A stretch of 64,000 bases of DNA from Micromonospora sp. WMMD812 (GTDB taxonomy: Bacteria; Actinomycetota; Actinomycetes; Mycobacteriales; Micromonosporaceae), in contig NZ_CP114904.1 in assembly GCF_027497215.1 (NCBI RefSeq), forward strand, positions 2,130,001 through 2,194,000. The letters run 5' to 3'. The notes under the pieces are model-generated. The model was not told the DNA's origin and searched no databases. It saw nothing but the letters and a program-made list of their open reading frames with translations. Both the position numbers and the translations under genes were made by a program. Shown piece after piece: positions 52,928 through 61,244 of the stretch. Each line of letters starts with the position of its first letter. Within the stretch, counting starts at the first letter, position 1.

Positions 52928-53679
52928 GAGTCGTTGCTCCAGCGGAAGGTCCGCACCCCGATGACCGCGAACACGACCGCGAACGCGACCAGCGCGGCGC
53001 AGGAGAGCAGGTAGTCGTTCATGGTGCCGAAGCCGGTGAAGGCGTACGCCATGCCGTCGTTGACGTACCGCAGCGGCAGTGCCCGGGAGATCCCCTGTAG
53101 CCAGCCCGGCATGAGTTCGAGGGGGTAGAACGAGCCGGAGAGGAAGGCCATCGGCACCACGATGCAGTTGGCGATCGCGGCGACCGCCTCCGCGGTGTTC
53201 GCCCGGGAACCGACGATCAGGCCGAGGGCGAGGAACGCCGTCACCGCGAGCAGCATGGTCGGGATGGCGAGCGGCCACGTCGGATCCGGGCGCATGCCGA
53301 AGACCGGCAGCATCGCGACGCCGACGAAGAGCAGGCTCTGCGCCACCCCGATGCCGAGTGCGACGACGTAGCGGGAGCCGATCACCGACCAGAGGCTGGT
53401 CGGCGAGAGCCGGATGATGCGCAGCAGGTCGTCGTTGCGCCACTGCATCAGGGTGAACGACACCCCGAAGAGAGCCGCGCTGGCCAGGCCCCAGGAGAGC
53501 ACGCCCGGGGCGATGTAGTCGACGTAGCCGCGGCCGGTGTCGCCGACCTCCTGGTTGCGGAAGATCAGGCCGAAGATGACGAGGAAGACCAGCGGGAAGG
53601 CGAAGGTGAAGAAGAGCGTCGTGGCGTCCCGGACGGTCGCCTTGTAGGTGGCTCGGGAGAGTGCGGCGTATGCGCTCAT
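52924..53679 (-). CDS. ABC-2 type permease (RiPP exporter/immunity)
   Basis: A 251-residue protein with six membrane helices (for example LFFTFAFPLVFLVIFGLIF and ALGIGVAQSLLFVGVAML). The region NCIVVPMAFLSGSFYPLELMPGWLQGIS is the ABC-2 signature between helices 5 and 6. It forms an exporter with the ATPase encoded immediately upstream; start and stop overlap their neighbours (ATGA both sides). In RiPP clusters such pairs secrete the mature peptide or remove it from the producer membrane as immunity. The cargo is inferred from position. The ATG is at 53679. Confidence 0.88.
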   Translation of the reverse strand: MSAYAALSRATYKATVRDATTLFFTFAFPLVFLVIFGLIFRNQEVGDTGRGYVDYIAPGVLSWGLASAALFGVSFTLMQWRNDDLLRIIRLSPTSLWSVIGSRYVVALGIGVAQSLLFVGVAMLPVFGMRPDPTWPLAIPTMLLAVTAFLALGLIVGSRANTAEAVAAIANCIVVPMAFLSGSFYPLELMPGWLQGISRALPLRYVNDGMAYAFTGFGTMNDYLLSCAALVAFAVVFAVIGVRTFRWSNDS

Positions 53680-54587
53680 GCCTGCGGCGCTCCGATCAGC
53701 TCGAGGTAGACGTCTTCCAGGGTGGCCGGTCGGGTTTCCACGTCGTCCAGGTCGGCCTCGGCGCCGAGGGCGGCGAGCACCCGGGCGGTCTGCGAGGTAC
53801 GCAGCACGAGCGTGTCGTCCTCGACGGCGACCCCGTCGACACCGTCGAGGCTGCCGGCCTGCTCCGGGCTGAGGCGGCCGGCGGGGACGACCAGGCGGGT
53901 GCCGATGCCGGAGCGGGCGATCAGCTCGCGGGGGCTGTCGAGGGCGAGGACCCGCCCGGCGGAGAGGATCGCGACCCGGTCGCAGAGCCCCTGCGCCTCG
54001 TCGAGGTGGTGGGTGGTGTAGACGATGGTCTTGCCGATCGTCTTGAGTTTGCGCAGCATCTGGCCGAGGTCGCGGCGGGCCTGCGGGTCCAGTGCGGCGG
54101 TGGGCTCGTCCAGGAAGATCACCTGGGGGTCGTGCACGAGCGCCGAGGCGATGGCGAGGCGCTGGCGCTGGCCGCCGGAGATGTTGGTGACCCGGACGTC
54201 GCCCGAATCGGTCAGCCCGACCAGCTCCAGCGCCCGCTCGGCGGCGGTCGCGGGCAGGCCGTAGAGGGCGGCGACCGTCACCAGGTGCTCGCGGGCGGTC
54301 AGCCGGGTGAAGAACGCCGAGCGCTGGGTCTGCACACCGATCAGGGGCAGCAGGTCGAGGTTGCGCGGGGCCGGCGACCGACCCAGCACGGTGACGCTGC
54401 CGGTGTCCGGGACACGCAGGCCCTCGATCATCTCGATGAGCGTGGTCTTGCCCGCCCCGTTGGGCCCGAGCAGACCGAAGAACTCGCCGCGGCCGATCGA
54501 GATCGAGATCTCGTCGACCGCCCTCACCTCGCCATACGACTTGCTCACGGCGTCCAGCACGATCGCTGGACCGTCGGTGGGTGACAT
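53676..54587 (-). CDS. ABC transporter ATP-binding protein (RiPP exporter/immunity)
   Basis: A 303-residue ATPase. Walker A is GLLGPNGAGKTTLIEMIEG (about residue 40), the Q-loop is GVQTQRSAFF, the signature is VTNISGGQRQRLAIA, and Walker B is QVIFLDEPTAALDPQ. The switch His lies in VYTTHHLDEAQGL. The C-terminal about 70 residues are the regulatory domain common to drug and bacteriocin exporters of the CcmA type. Only half-transporters are encoded, so two ATPases and two permeases should assemble. The ATG at 54587 follows an AGGCGAG site 11 bases after the M50 stop; the long frame upstream is out of phase with known genes. Confidence 0.9.
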   Translation of the reverse strand: MSPTDGPAIVLDAVSKSYGEVRAVDEISISIGRGEFFGLLGPNGAGKTTLIEMIEGLRVPDTGSVTVLGRSPAPRNLDLLPLIGVQTQRSAFFTRLTAREHLVTVAALYGLPATAAERALELVGLTDSGDVRVTNISGGQRQRLAIASALVHDPQVIFLDEPTAALDPQARRDLGQMLRKLKTIGKTIVYTTHHLDEAQGLCDRVAILSAGRVLALDSPRELIARSGIGTRLVVPAGRLSPEQAGSLDGVDGVAVEDDTLVLRTSQTARVLAALGAEADLDDVETRPATLEDVYLELIGAPQA

Positions 54588-54598
54588 CGGCTCGCCTT

Positions 54599-55819
54599 TC
54601 ACTGGTTGTCCTGGTTGAGCGGTTGCGGCGGGGTCCGGTCCGCGGGACGGTCCCGACGTGGCCGGGCCAGCCAGCCGGCGATCGTCAGGCCGACGATCGC
54701 GGCGGGCGGGACGTAGGAGAGTGCGCCGATGGCGGGCCGGAGCAGCGCGCCGCCGACGGAGATCACGACGGCGGCGACGGCGGCGACCGCGAGCAGCCAC
54801 CACGCGGCGAAGAGTCCGAGGTGGACCGCCGTCCGCCACGGGTAGCGCGGGCCGGGCCGGCGCAGCAGCCGCCGCAGGACCGTCGTCAGGTAGCGGCGGC
54901 TCTCCGGGGCCAGGTTCAGCTGGCCCAGCAGGTGGCTGACGATCTTGTAGCCGTCCAGCGGCGGCAGCGGGATGACGTTGACCAGCGTCTGGGCGGCGGC
55001 GACCAGCACGTACGCGCTGAAGAGCCGGTCGGCGAAGGCGCCCGGCAGCGCCGTGAGGGCCGCGCCGACGAGCAGCAGGACGAGCCCGTTCGCCACCGCG
55101 CCGGCCGCCGCGATCATCACCTGCTGGGATCGACGCGGGAGGTAGAGGTAGTCCTCGATCTTGCAGGTCAGGGTGATCAGGTTGATCCGGTTGACGGTGG
55201 CGCCGAAGTGGACGGCCACCAGCGCGTGGGCGAACTCGTGCAGCGCCGCGCCGAACCAGGCGAGCAGCGCGAGCGCGACCAGGCTGACCGGCTCGGTGAA
55301 GGCCGGCCGGGCAGCGTGCCAGAGCGGGCCGAGCCGCAGCCCGACCACCGCGAGCAGGGCGGCGACGAGCACGGCGAGCAGTGCGAAGACCGCCGGGCGC
55401 AGCAGCCACCGCAACCGGCGCGCCCACCAGCCCAGCGCGCCACGCCGGACCGGGCCGCCGGCCGCGCGCTCGCCGTCGCCCCCGGGCGTGGCGGCCGGGT
55501 CGGCGGGCGCGGCGGCCTGGTCGGCGGGGTGCGCGGACAGCAGGTCGCGCTCGTGCAGCAGCCACAGCAGCCGGGTCCAGTGCTCGTCGCCGAGGCGGCG
55601 ACCGTACTCGGCGGCGTACTCGGCGCCGACCTCGGCAAGGGACCGGGCGCCGTCGAGGCGGCGCAGCAGGAACTGCTCCTTCGGCGCGATCTCGAACGCC
55701 CGGCCGCTGCGCCGGTCCTTGATCAGGTAGACCGTGTCGGGGCCGCGCTGCAACGGCCGCGAGAAGATCAGATCCTCGCGCAGCCGGGGGCGCTTGGCCA
55801 GCAGGCCGGAACCGGTCAC
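54599..55819 (-). CDS. M50-family metalloprotease with PqqD-like N-terminal domain
   Basis: A 406-residue protein. Residues about 1-95 (LAKRPRLREDLIFSRPLQ, RAFEIAPKEQFLLRRLDGA) resemble the PqqD/winged RiPP-recognition fold found in front of such proteases. Six or so membrane helices follow. The zinc motif HEFAH is in GAALHEFAHALVAVHFGA (about residue 205), and the second motif NVIPLPPLDGYKIVSHLL (N-x2-P-x4-D-G) is at about 280. Intramembrane cleavage of a leader or a membrane-bound intermediate is therefore plausible, although some family members act in immunity or export. The start is GTG at 55819, overlapping the dehydratase stop (GTGA). Confidence 0.82.
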   Translation of the reverse strand: MTGSGLLAKRPRLREDLIFSRPLQRGPDTVYLIKDRRSGRAFEIAPKEQFLLRRLDGARSLAEVGAEYAAEYGRRLGDEHWTRLLWLLHERDLLSAHPADQAAAPADPAATPGGDGERAAGGPVRRGALGWWARRLRWLLRPAVFALLAVLVAALLAVVGLRLGPLWHAARPAFTEPVSLVALALLAWFGAALHEFAHALVAVHFGATVNRINLITLTCKIEDYLYLPRRSQQVMIAAAGAVANGLVLLLVGAALTALPGAFADRLFSAYVLVAAAQTLVNVIPLPPLDGYKIVSHLLGQLNLAPESRRYLTTVLRRLLRRPGPRYPWRTAVHLGLFAAWWLLAVAAVAAVVISVGGALLRPAIGALSYVPPAAIVGLTIAGWLARPRRDRPADRTPPQPLNQDNQ

Positions 55820-56886
55820 GCCGGCACCGCCGGGTCGCGCAGCACGCGGGCGAGCAGGTAGGACAGGTACGCCTCGTCGCGGATGGTGGCGTGCAGCCGG
55901 TTGTTGGTCATGTGCAGGTACGGCGAGAGCAGCGACGCGAGCGCTTCCCCGGGGTCGGTGATGACCCGGTCGCCGCCGCCGTTCCACGCGCTGACGACCA
56001 GCTCACCGGACGCGGCCAGTGCGAGCACCTTCTCCCGGAGCTGGACGGCGTGCTCGGCCCAGCCGCGCAGGAACCCGGGCAGGCGCTCGGTCTTTCCCCG
56101 CGCGACGAGGGTCAGGATCTGTCGCACCCGGCGGCCCAGCTCTCCGGCGACGCTGTCGTACATCCGGGTGTACTCGTCGATGCCGATGAGGCTGGTGCCG
56201 GCGAAGGCGTGGTGCCAGAAGTGGTGGTACCGGTCGAGGAACGCGACCAGCTGCTCCCGGTCGGGCAGGAACGTGCCGGCGAGCACCGTCATCAGCTGCG
56301 CGGCGGTGCCCAGCAGCACCGGGCGCAGGTGCAGGTTCATCGACGAGACGGCCCGCAGCACCGTGTCGCTGGAGTGCTGGAAGTGCCACTCGGCGACCTC
56401 GATGCCCGCCGGCCCGCCGTACTTGCCGTACTCCGGCTCGTAGGGCCGGTAGCTGTAGGAGTTGTTGGGTTGCAGCAGCATCTGCCCGTTCGCGTCGACC
56501 AGCTCCGCCGGCCGCCCGTCGGGGAACTCCAGCGCGAAGAGGATGTCGTACAGCTCCCGCAGGTAGCCGGTGCCCATCGCGTAGAGCGCCGGGCGGGTGG
56601 CGAGGAACCGGCTCACCGCCGCCTCGGCGCGCTCCCGCACCGCCGGCTCGTCGGCCGGCGTACGCGGCCGCAGCCGCAGCCGCACGTGTGGCCCCTCCAG
56701 CCAGTAGTTGATGAAGAAGTGGCCGGCCAGCAGGTCCTGCTCGGTCAGCTCCCTAATCAGCGGCGCCACGCACTCGACCAGCAGCGGCTGCGGGTTGGCC
56801 GCGTAGAAGACGTGCAGCGCGAGCCACTGCCCGCGGGGGTCGGCGGCGTGCGCGGCGTCGGTGGGCGCGGCGGCGGACGCGGTCAT
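55816..56886 (-). CDS. SpaB_C/thiopeptide-type dehydratase small protein (elimination or cycloaddition)
   Basis: A 356-residue protein of the thiopeptide-type bacteriocin biosynthesis domain family. The start GQWLALHVFYAANPQPLLVECV and FFINYWLEGPHVRLRLRPRT (the conserved Tyr-Trp and Arg-Leu-Arg region) are typical. Members of this fold either eliminate glutamate from glutamylated Ser/Thr, giving dehydroamino acids, or catalyse the [4+2] cycloaddition that makes the thiopeptide pyridine. With the large LanB glutamylation protein directly upstream (ATGA overlap) the elimination role is more likely. It is somewhat longer than many elimination proteins (about 300), so bifunctionality or cyclase identity cannot be excluded. 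Confidence 0.85.
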   Translation of the reverse strand: MTASAAAPTDAAHAADPRGQWLALHVFYAANPQPLLVECVAPLIRELTEQDLLAGHFFINYWLEGPHVRLRLRPRTPADEPAVRERAEAAVSRFLATRPALYAMGTGYLRELYDILFALEFPDGRPAELVDANGQMLLQPNNSYSYRPYEPEYGKYGGPAGIEVAEWHFQHSSDTVLRAVSSMNLHLRPVLLGTAAQLMTVLAGTFLPDREQLVAFLDRYHHFWHHAFAGTSLIGIDEYTRMYDSVAGELGRRVRQILTLVARGKTERLPGFLRGWAEHAVQLREKVLALAASGELVVSAWNGGGDRVITDPGEALASLLSPYLHMTNNRLHATIRDEAYLSYLLARVLRDPAVPA

Positions 56887-59615
56887 CGGGTCTCCCTCTC
56901 CTCGGTGCGGAACGTCTCCACGGCCAGCTCGCTGACGTGCCCGCCGCGCTCACCGTGGGCGGCCAGCTCGTCGGCGGCGGGCAGCAGCTCGCGCAGTACG
57001 ACCCGGTCGTCCGGCCCGTTCAGGGCGGCCCGCAGCGCCTGCGTCGACAGCGGGCTGCCGAAGTCGACGTACTGCGGCTTCGGGTTCGTCACCAGCCGTC
57101 CCGGGTCGGCCGGGTAGACGGTGGCGAAGACCTGCTCGGGCACGCCGTGCCGGGCCCGCCACCGGCGCCAGTCGAGGAACGCCGTCGGGTCGGCGCCGGG
57201 ATCGCCCGCGTCGGGCAGGTCGCGTACCCGGACCGACCAGCTGCGGCGACTGAGCACGACGTTGCCGACGCGCAGCCGGGGCCGGGTGGTGACCCCGTCG
57301 GCGGTGGCCGCGGCGGGCACCCCGCGCCACACGTCGAGGCGCACCATCGACGCCGGCGACAACAGCAGCAGCGTGCGCGGGATCTGCGGCAGCGCCATCG
57401 GCACCAGGTAGCCCAGGTAGACGGGGACGACCTCCCGGTCGAGCCGGGTGGAGCGCAGCACGATCCGGTCCGTCTCCGGGTCGTGCACCAGGTAGAGGTC
57501 GTCGAGGGTGAGCTGCCGTTCGGCCGGCACGCTGCTGGTCTCGCCGGGGCAGACGACGACGTAGTCGGTGAGCCGGGCGTGCAGGTTCAGGTTGGTGGTG
57601 GCCGCGCCCCCGGTCAGCTCGGCGAAGACCACGCCCGGCGGGGTGACCTCGGCCGCCTGGGCGCGCAGCCGCTCGGCGAGGGTCGGCGTGTCGGCGTCGA
57701 AGCAGTGGGTGAACCGGCTGAACGGGAAGGAGAGCCCGCCGAAGGACTGGTTGAGCACCAGCAGCGGGTCGGGTTCACGCAGCGCCAGCTGCACGAAGTG
57801 CCCCTGCGGGTGGACACCGCGGGTGGTCTCGCCGAGCAGCGCACCGACCTCGTCGAGCAGCTCGGCCGGCAGTGGCAGCTCTGCGCGCCGCGGGTCGGCG
57901 CCGGCGAGCGTGGCGAGCCGCCCGGCGAAGAGCTGCCGCGCCTGGTCGAGCGCGGTCATCTCGGGCCGGCCCAGCCAGTTCTCCTCCGCCGTGTAGCTGC
58001 CGTCGTCGGCGAACGGGCGGCGGCCCGCGGTGTAGGAGGAGTACTGGTCATAGAGGTCGTCGTGGAAGTCCTCCACCAGCCGCAGCAGGTCGTCGCAGCG
58101 GCCGCCGACGCCGAACCGGGCCAGGAAGAAGCCGTGGAACATGATGCGGTGCGGCAGGTTCTGGTCGAAGGCGGGCAGCACCCGCTCGACGGCGGCGAGG
58201 TCCGCGCCGACCAGCCGCTGCCAGGGTTCGGCGGCGACGGCGACGGGAGGGCCGGCGACCCGGCTGTCCTCGTAGAGCAGCGTCTGCGGCAGGGTCGGGT
58301 CCTCCTCGCCCAGCGACCGCATGACCGCGCGCAGCGCGGCCCGCAGGCGGTGCAGCAGCTCGCGGCGCTGCGCGAGGTCGCCCTGCCGGTAGGCGTCGAC
58401 CAGCTCGGTGATCTCGTCGAGCCGGCCGGCGAGCTGCCCGGCCCACGGCCGGCCGAGCCGCGCCAGGGTGCCGGCGAGCGCCCGCATCGGGTCCGCGACG
58501 TGCACGTCGGTGTCGAGGCCGACCAGCCGGAGCATGCCGAGCCGCAGCAGCGTCGACAGGTACGCCTCGCCGTCTCCTCGCTCGGCCCCGGTGCCCGCGC
58601 AGAGCCGGTCCACCAGGTCGGCGCAGCGCATCGTGCCGCGCTCCTGGAGCAGGGCGGTGAGCTCGTCCAGGACGCCGCTGCGGCGCAGGAAGAACAGCCC
58701 GTCGCGGACCGAGTCGAAGCTGACCGCGGCGCTGTCGTCGCCGGCGGTGACCCAGTGCCGCACGTAACGGATCCGGTCGGCGTCGCGGCGCCACCCCGGG
58801 CTCAGCGCCACCGACAGGTCGCCACGCCGCCGCGGGTCGGCGCTGATCAGGTCGGCGAGCCGGGAGACCAGGACGACGTTGAGCCGGACGTGCCGCTGCC
58901 ACTGCTCGCCGACGGTGATCTCCAACCCGGACCCGCTGTCGGCGAAGCGGCCCAGGGCGACCGCGGTGAAGGTGCTGAACGGGCTGGTCTTGCACGCGGT
59001 GCGGTACAGGTAGGAGAGCAGCGAGCGCTCGACGCGGCGGGTCCGCTTGTTGGCCGGCCGGGTCAGCTCCGGCGGCGCTCCGGCGGCGAGTTGCTCGTCG
59101 AGGGTCGGTGAGGCGAGCTGGAGCCCGCCGCGCAGGCGCGGTTCGTCGGCCAGCCGCCACAGGTGCGCGCGCGCCCGGGCGACGTCGGCGGCGAAGATCG
59201 CGCCCCCCTCGTCGTACCGTCGCGCGAGCCGCGCCCGTCGCTCCAACCAGCGCCGCACGGCGGGCAGGGCCTCCGGGCGGGCCTGCTCGACCGCGGCGAG
59301 CGCCGGCTCGGGCGCGGAAGGCAGGACGTTGCCGAAGATCTGCCGGCGCAGCGTCAGCAGCCGCCGCCGGGCCGACTCGTCCTCGTTGTCGTTGACCAGC
59401 TCGTAGAGGACCTGGCTGAGCCGCTCGCCGTCGGCCGCGAGCTGCTGCTCCAGGGCGAGCACGTCGTCGGCCCAGGCGCACACCGTCGGGCAGCGGAGCG
59501 GGTCGACCGTCGACAGTGGCAGGCCGGCGACCCGGGCAGTGAAGTAGGCGCCGGTGCGCCAGCCGGCGGGGGCGGCGTTCCGCGGCGGACTCTGCGACAG
59601 CACGGCCGGGTTCAC
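56883..59615 (-). CDS. LanB-type lantibiotic dehydratase N-terminal protein (tRNA-Glu dependent glutamylation)
   Basis: A 910-residue protein matching the N-terminal (glutamylation) part of class I lanthipeptide dehydratases, which uses glutamyl-tRNA to activate Ser/Thr. SPPRNAAPAGWRTGAYFTAR is the usual opening. TACKTSPFSTFTAVALGRFA (about 190-210) is the conserved SPFS/T block. DQNLPHRIMFHGFFLARFG, GLSFPFSRFTHCF and VVPVYLGYLVPMALPQIPR follow in order. The separate C-terminal domain is encoded by the next gene, the split arrangement found in thiopeptide and goadsporin clusters. The start is GTG at 59615 overlapping the SagB stop; the open frame continues upstream out of step with SagB. Confidence 0.9.
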   Translation of the reverse strand: MNPAVLSQSPPRNAAPAGWRTGAYFTARVAGLPLSTVDPLRCPTVCAWADDVLALEQQLAADGERLSQVLYELVNDNEDESARRRLLTLRRQIFGNVLPSAPEPALAAVEQARPEALPAVRRWLERRARLARRYDEGGAIFAADVARARAHLWRLADEPRLRGGLQLASPTLDEQLAAGAPPELTRPANKRTRRVERSLLSYLYRTACKTSPFSTFTAVALGRFADSGSGLEITVGEQWQRHVRLNVVLVSRLADLISADPRRRGDLSVALSPGWRRDADRIRYVRHWVTAGDDSAAVSFDSVRDGLFFLRRSGVLDELTALLQERGTMRCADLVDRLCAGTGAERGDGEAYLSTLLRLGMLRLVGLDTDVHVADPMRALAGTLARLGRPWAGQLAGRLDEITELVDAYRQGDLAQRRELLHRLRAALRAVMRSLGEEDPTLPQTLLYEDSRVAGPPVAVAAEPWQRLVGADLAAVERVLPAFDQNLPHRIMFHGFFLARFGVGGRCDDLLRLVEDFHDDLYDQYSSYTAGRRPFADDGSYTAEENWLGRPEMTALDQARQLFAGRLATLAGADPRRAELPLPAELLDEVGALLGETTRGVHPQGHFVQLALREPDPLLVLNQSFGGLSFPFSRFTHCFDADTPTLAERLRAQAAEVTPPGVVFAELTGGAATTNLNLHARLTDYVVVCPGETSSVPAERQLTLDDLYLVHDPETDRIVLRSTRLDREVVPVYLGYLVPMALPQIPRTLLLLSPASMVRLDVWRGVPAAATADGVTTRPRLRVGNVVLSRRSWSVRVRDLPDAGDPGADPTAFLDWRRWRARHGVPEQVFATVYPADPGRLVTNPKPQYVDFGSPLSTQALRAALNGPDDRVVLRELLPAADELAAHGERGGHVSELAVETFRTEERETR

Positions 59616-61234
59616 CGCAGCTCGTAACGGTAGTCGCCGAGCTGCCCCCGGTCGTCGCCGGCGAGCATGATGAGCAGCGGAAACTCGTCGTTCTCGGTCA
59701 GCCCCAGCTCCTCGACGTAGGAGACGCTGTCGAAGCCCAGGGCGACCCCCGCGCCGAGGCGCAGCGCGGCGGCGGCGGTGTAGAAGCTCTGGGCGATCGC
59801 GCCGACGGTGGCGTTGACGAGGTTGTAGCCCCGGTCGCCGGTGGCGTCCAGCACGGCGTGGGTGCGCACCGTCGGGACGAGCACCACCGCGGCCTGCTCC
59901 AGGTTGTAGTTGGCCAGGAAGTAGTTGCGTTGCAGGAACGCCCCCGGTGGGCCGTCGGTGACGGCGACCAGGCTGTGCTCCTGCGGGTCGTACGCGTACC
60001 CCCCGGCGGGCACGCCGGCGACATGGTTGACGAAGGCGTAGATCCGGGCCAGCGGGCGGTCGGCGGGGCCGTCGATCTCGGACGGCACGGTGCTGGCCGC
60101 GGTGGCCCGCAGCAGCGCGGCCAGCTGCTCCGCCGCCATCGGCCGGCGGTGCAAGAACCGGCCGAAGCTGCTGCGGCGGGCGGTGAGGGCGGCCTCGACG
60201 GGCAGCGTCATCGGCGCGGCGGCGGGCAGCGGCAGGCGCGTCCCATCCGGCGCCGGGTGGGCGGCGGCGGGCGCCAGCGCTCCGGTGGCGGGCCGGTCGA
60301 CCGCCGCGGCGGTGCTGCGGTTGATCCTCCGCAGGGTGTCGAAGGTGAGCAGGGTCCGGGACCGCTCCTGGTCGTGGTGCCGCACCCGGACGGTCGCCGG
60401 CTGCCCGGCCGACTCCGCCGGGCCGGCGGCGGGCGGCGGGGCGGCGGCGGGCGGCGAGCCGGCCGGCGCGGCCCAGGTCAGCGGTACGACGGCGAAGAGC
60501 GCCTCGTCGTCGGGGGCGAGCCCGAGCAGCTCGGCGACGGCGGCCTGGTCGAACCAGAGCACCGGCCGGATCTGCCGGCCCTGCGCGCCGGCCCAGAGCC
60601 GCCAGGTCTGCACCAGCGTGCCCACGTCCATCGACACGGCGTGGTACGAGAAGTTGTTGTACTTGAACGCGTTCTGCCAGTACTTCACCCCGATGACCAG
60701 GAACTGGCTGGCGGGGCGGGGCGGGTCGACCGCCGCGTTCACCCGGGCGCTGACGTCGCCGGTGAGCAGCCGCTGCATCGCGTGCCGGGCGTGCGCGTAG
60801 TAGTAGACGCCCGGGGTGACCCCGGCGCCGGGTCCGGCGACCCAGTAGACGCTGCACGGGTACAGGCCGCCACCCGAGGCGGTGCCGCGGTGCCAGTTGG
60901 CGTGCGCGTAGGACGGCAGCGCGGCCAGGTCGGTGTTGGCCTGGATGCCGAGCCGCCGTCCGAGCAGCCCGTACGAGTGGTGCAGCAGGCCGGCCAGCAG
61001 CGGCAGCGTGAACGGCTCGTCGGCGTCGCCCGGGCCGCGCAGCGCGGTGTCCAGGTCGACGCCGGTGGCCGGCGGGGCGGGCAGACCGAAGGCGCTCGCC
61101 CGCGGGTAGTACTTGCCGCGGCGGGGTGCGTCGCCCCAGTCGGGGGTGAAGTCGACCGGAGGCATCGGCTCACGGCCGCGGCGCAGGATCGCGGTCGCGT
61201 ACGCGTGGGCGAAGCCGGGATTCTCAGGCGTCAT
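59612..61234 (-). CDS. SagB-type azoline dehydrogenase with two nitroreductase-fold halves
   Basis: A 540-residue flavin enzyme, about twice the size of single-domain SagB. The first half (about 60-240) has TASGGGLYPCSVYWVAGPGA, the substrate/FMN segment of SagB, and NAFKYNNFSYHAVSMDVGTLVQ. The second half (about 310-535) begins ALTARRSSFGRFLHRRPM and repeats the fold with VPAGGYAYDPQEH, QRNYFLANYNLEQAA, FYTAAAALRLGAGVALGFDS. FMN-dependent oxidation of azolines to thiazoles and oxazoles is the expected role. ThcOx-type enzymes have a related two-lobe form. The ATG at 61234 lies 10 bases after the YcaO-B stop; GAGGTG overlaps that stop. Confidence 0.88.
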   Translation of the reverse strand: MTPENPGFAHAYATAILRRGREPMPPVDFTPDWGDAPRRGKYYPRASAFGLPAPPATGVDLDTALRGPGDADEPFTLPLLAGLLHHSYGLLGRRLGIQANTDLAALPSYAHANWHRGTASGGGLYPCSVYWVAGPGAGVTPGVYYYAHARHAMQRLLTGDVSARVNAAVDPPRPASQFLVIGVKYWQNAFKYNNFSYHAVSMDVGTLVQTWRLWAGAQGRQIRPVLWFDQAAVAELLGLAPDDEALFAVVPLTWAAPAGSPPAAAPPPAAGPAESAGQPATVRVRHHDQERSRTLLTFDTLRRINRSTAAAVDRPATGALAPAAAHPAPDGTRLPLPAAAPMTLPVEAALTARRSSFGRFLHRRPMAAEQLAALLRATAASTVPSEIDGPADRPLARIYAFVNHVAGVPAGGYAYDPQEHSLVAVTDGPPGAFLQRNYFLANYNLEQAAVVLVPTVRTHAVLDATGDRGYNLVNATVGAIAQSFYTAAAALRLGAGVALGFDSVSYVEELGLTENDEFPLLIMLAGDDRGQLGDYRYELR

Positions 61235-61244
61235 GGCAAGCACC

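Noticed and set aside
59616..60857. Upstream extension of the LanB-like frame over the SagB gene
   Set aside because: The sequence upstream of GTG 59615 is out of frame with SagB and has shadow composition; the GTGA overlap gives a natural start.
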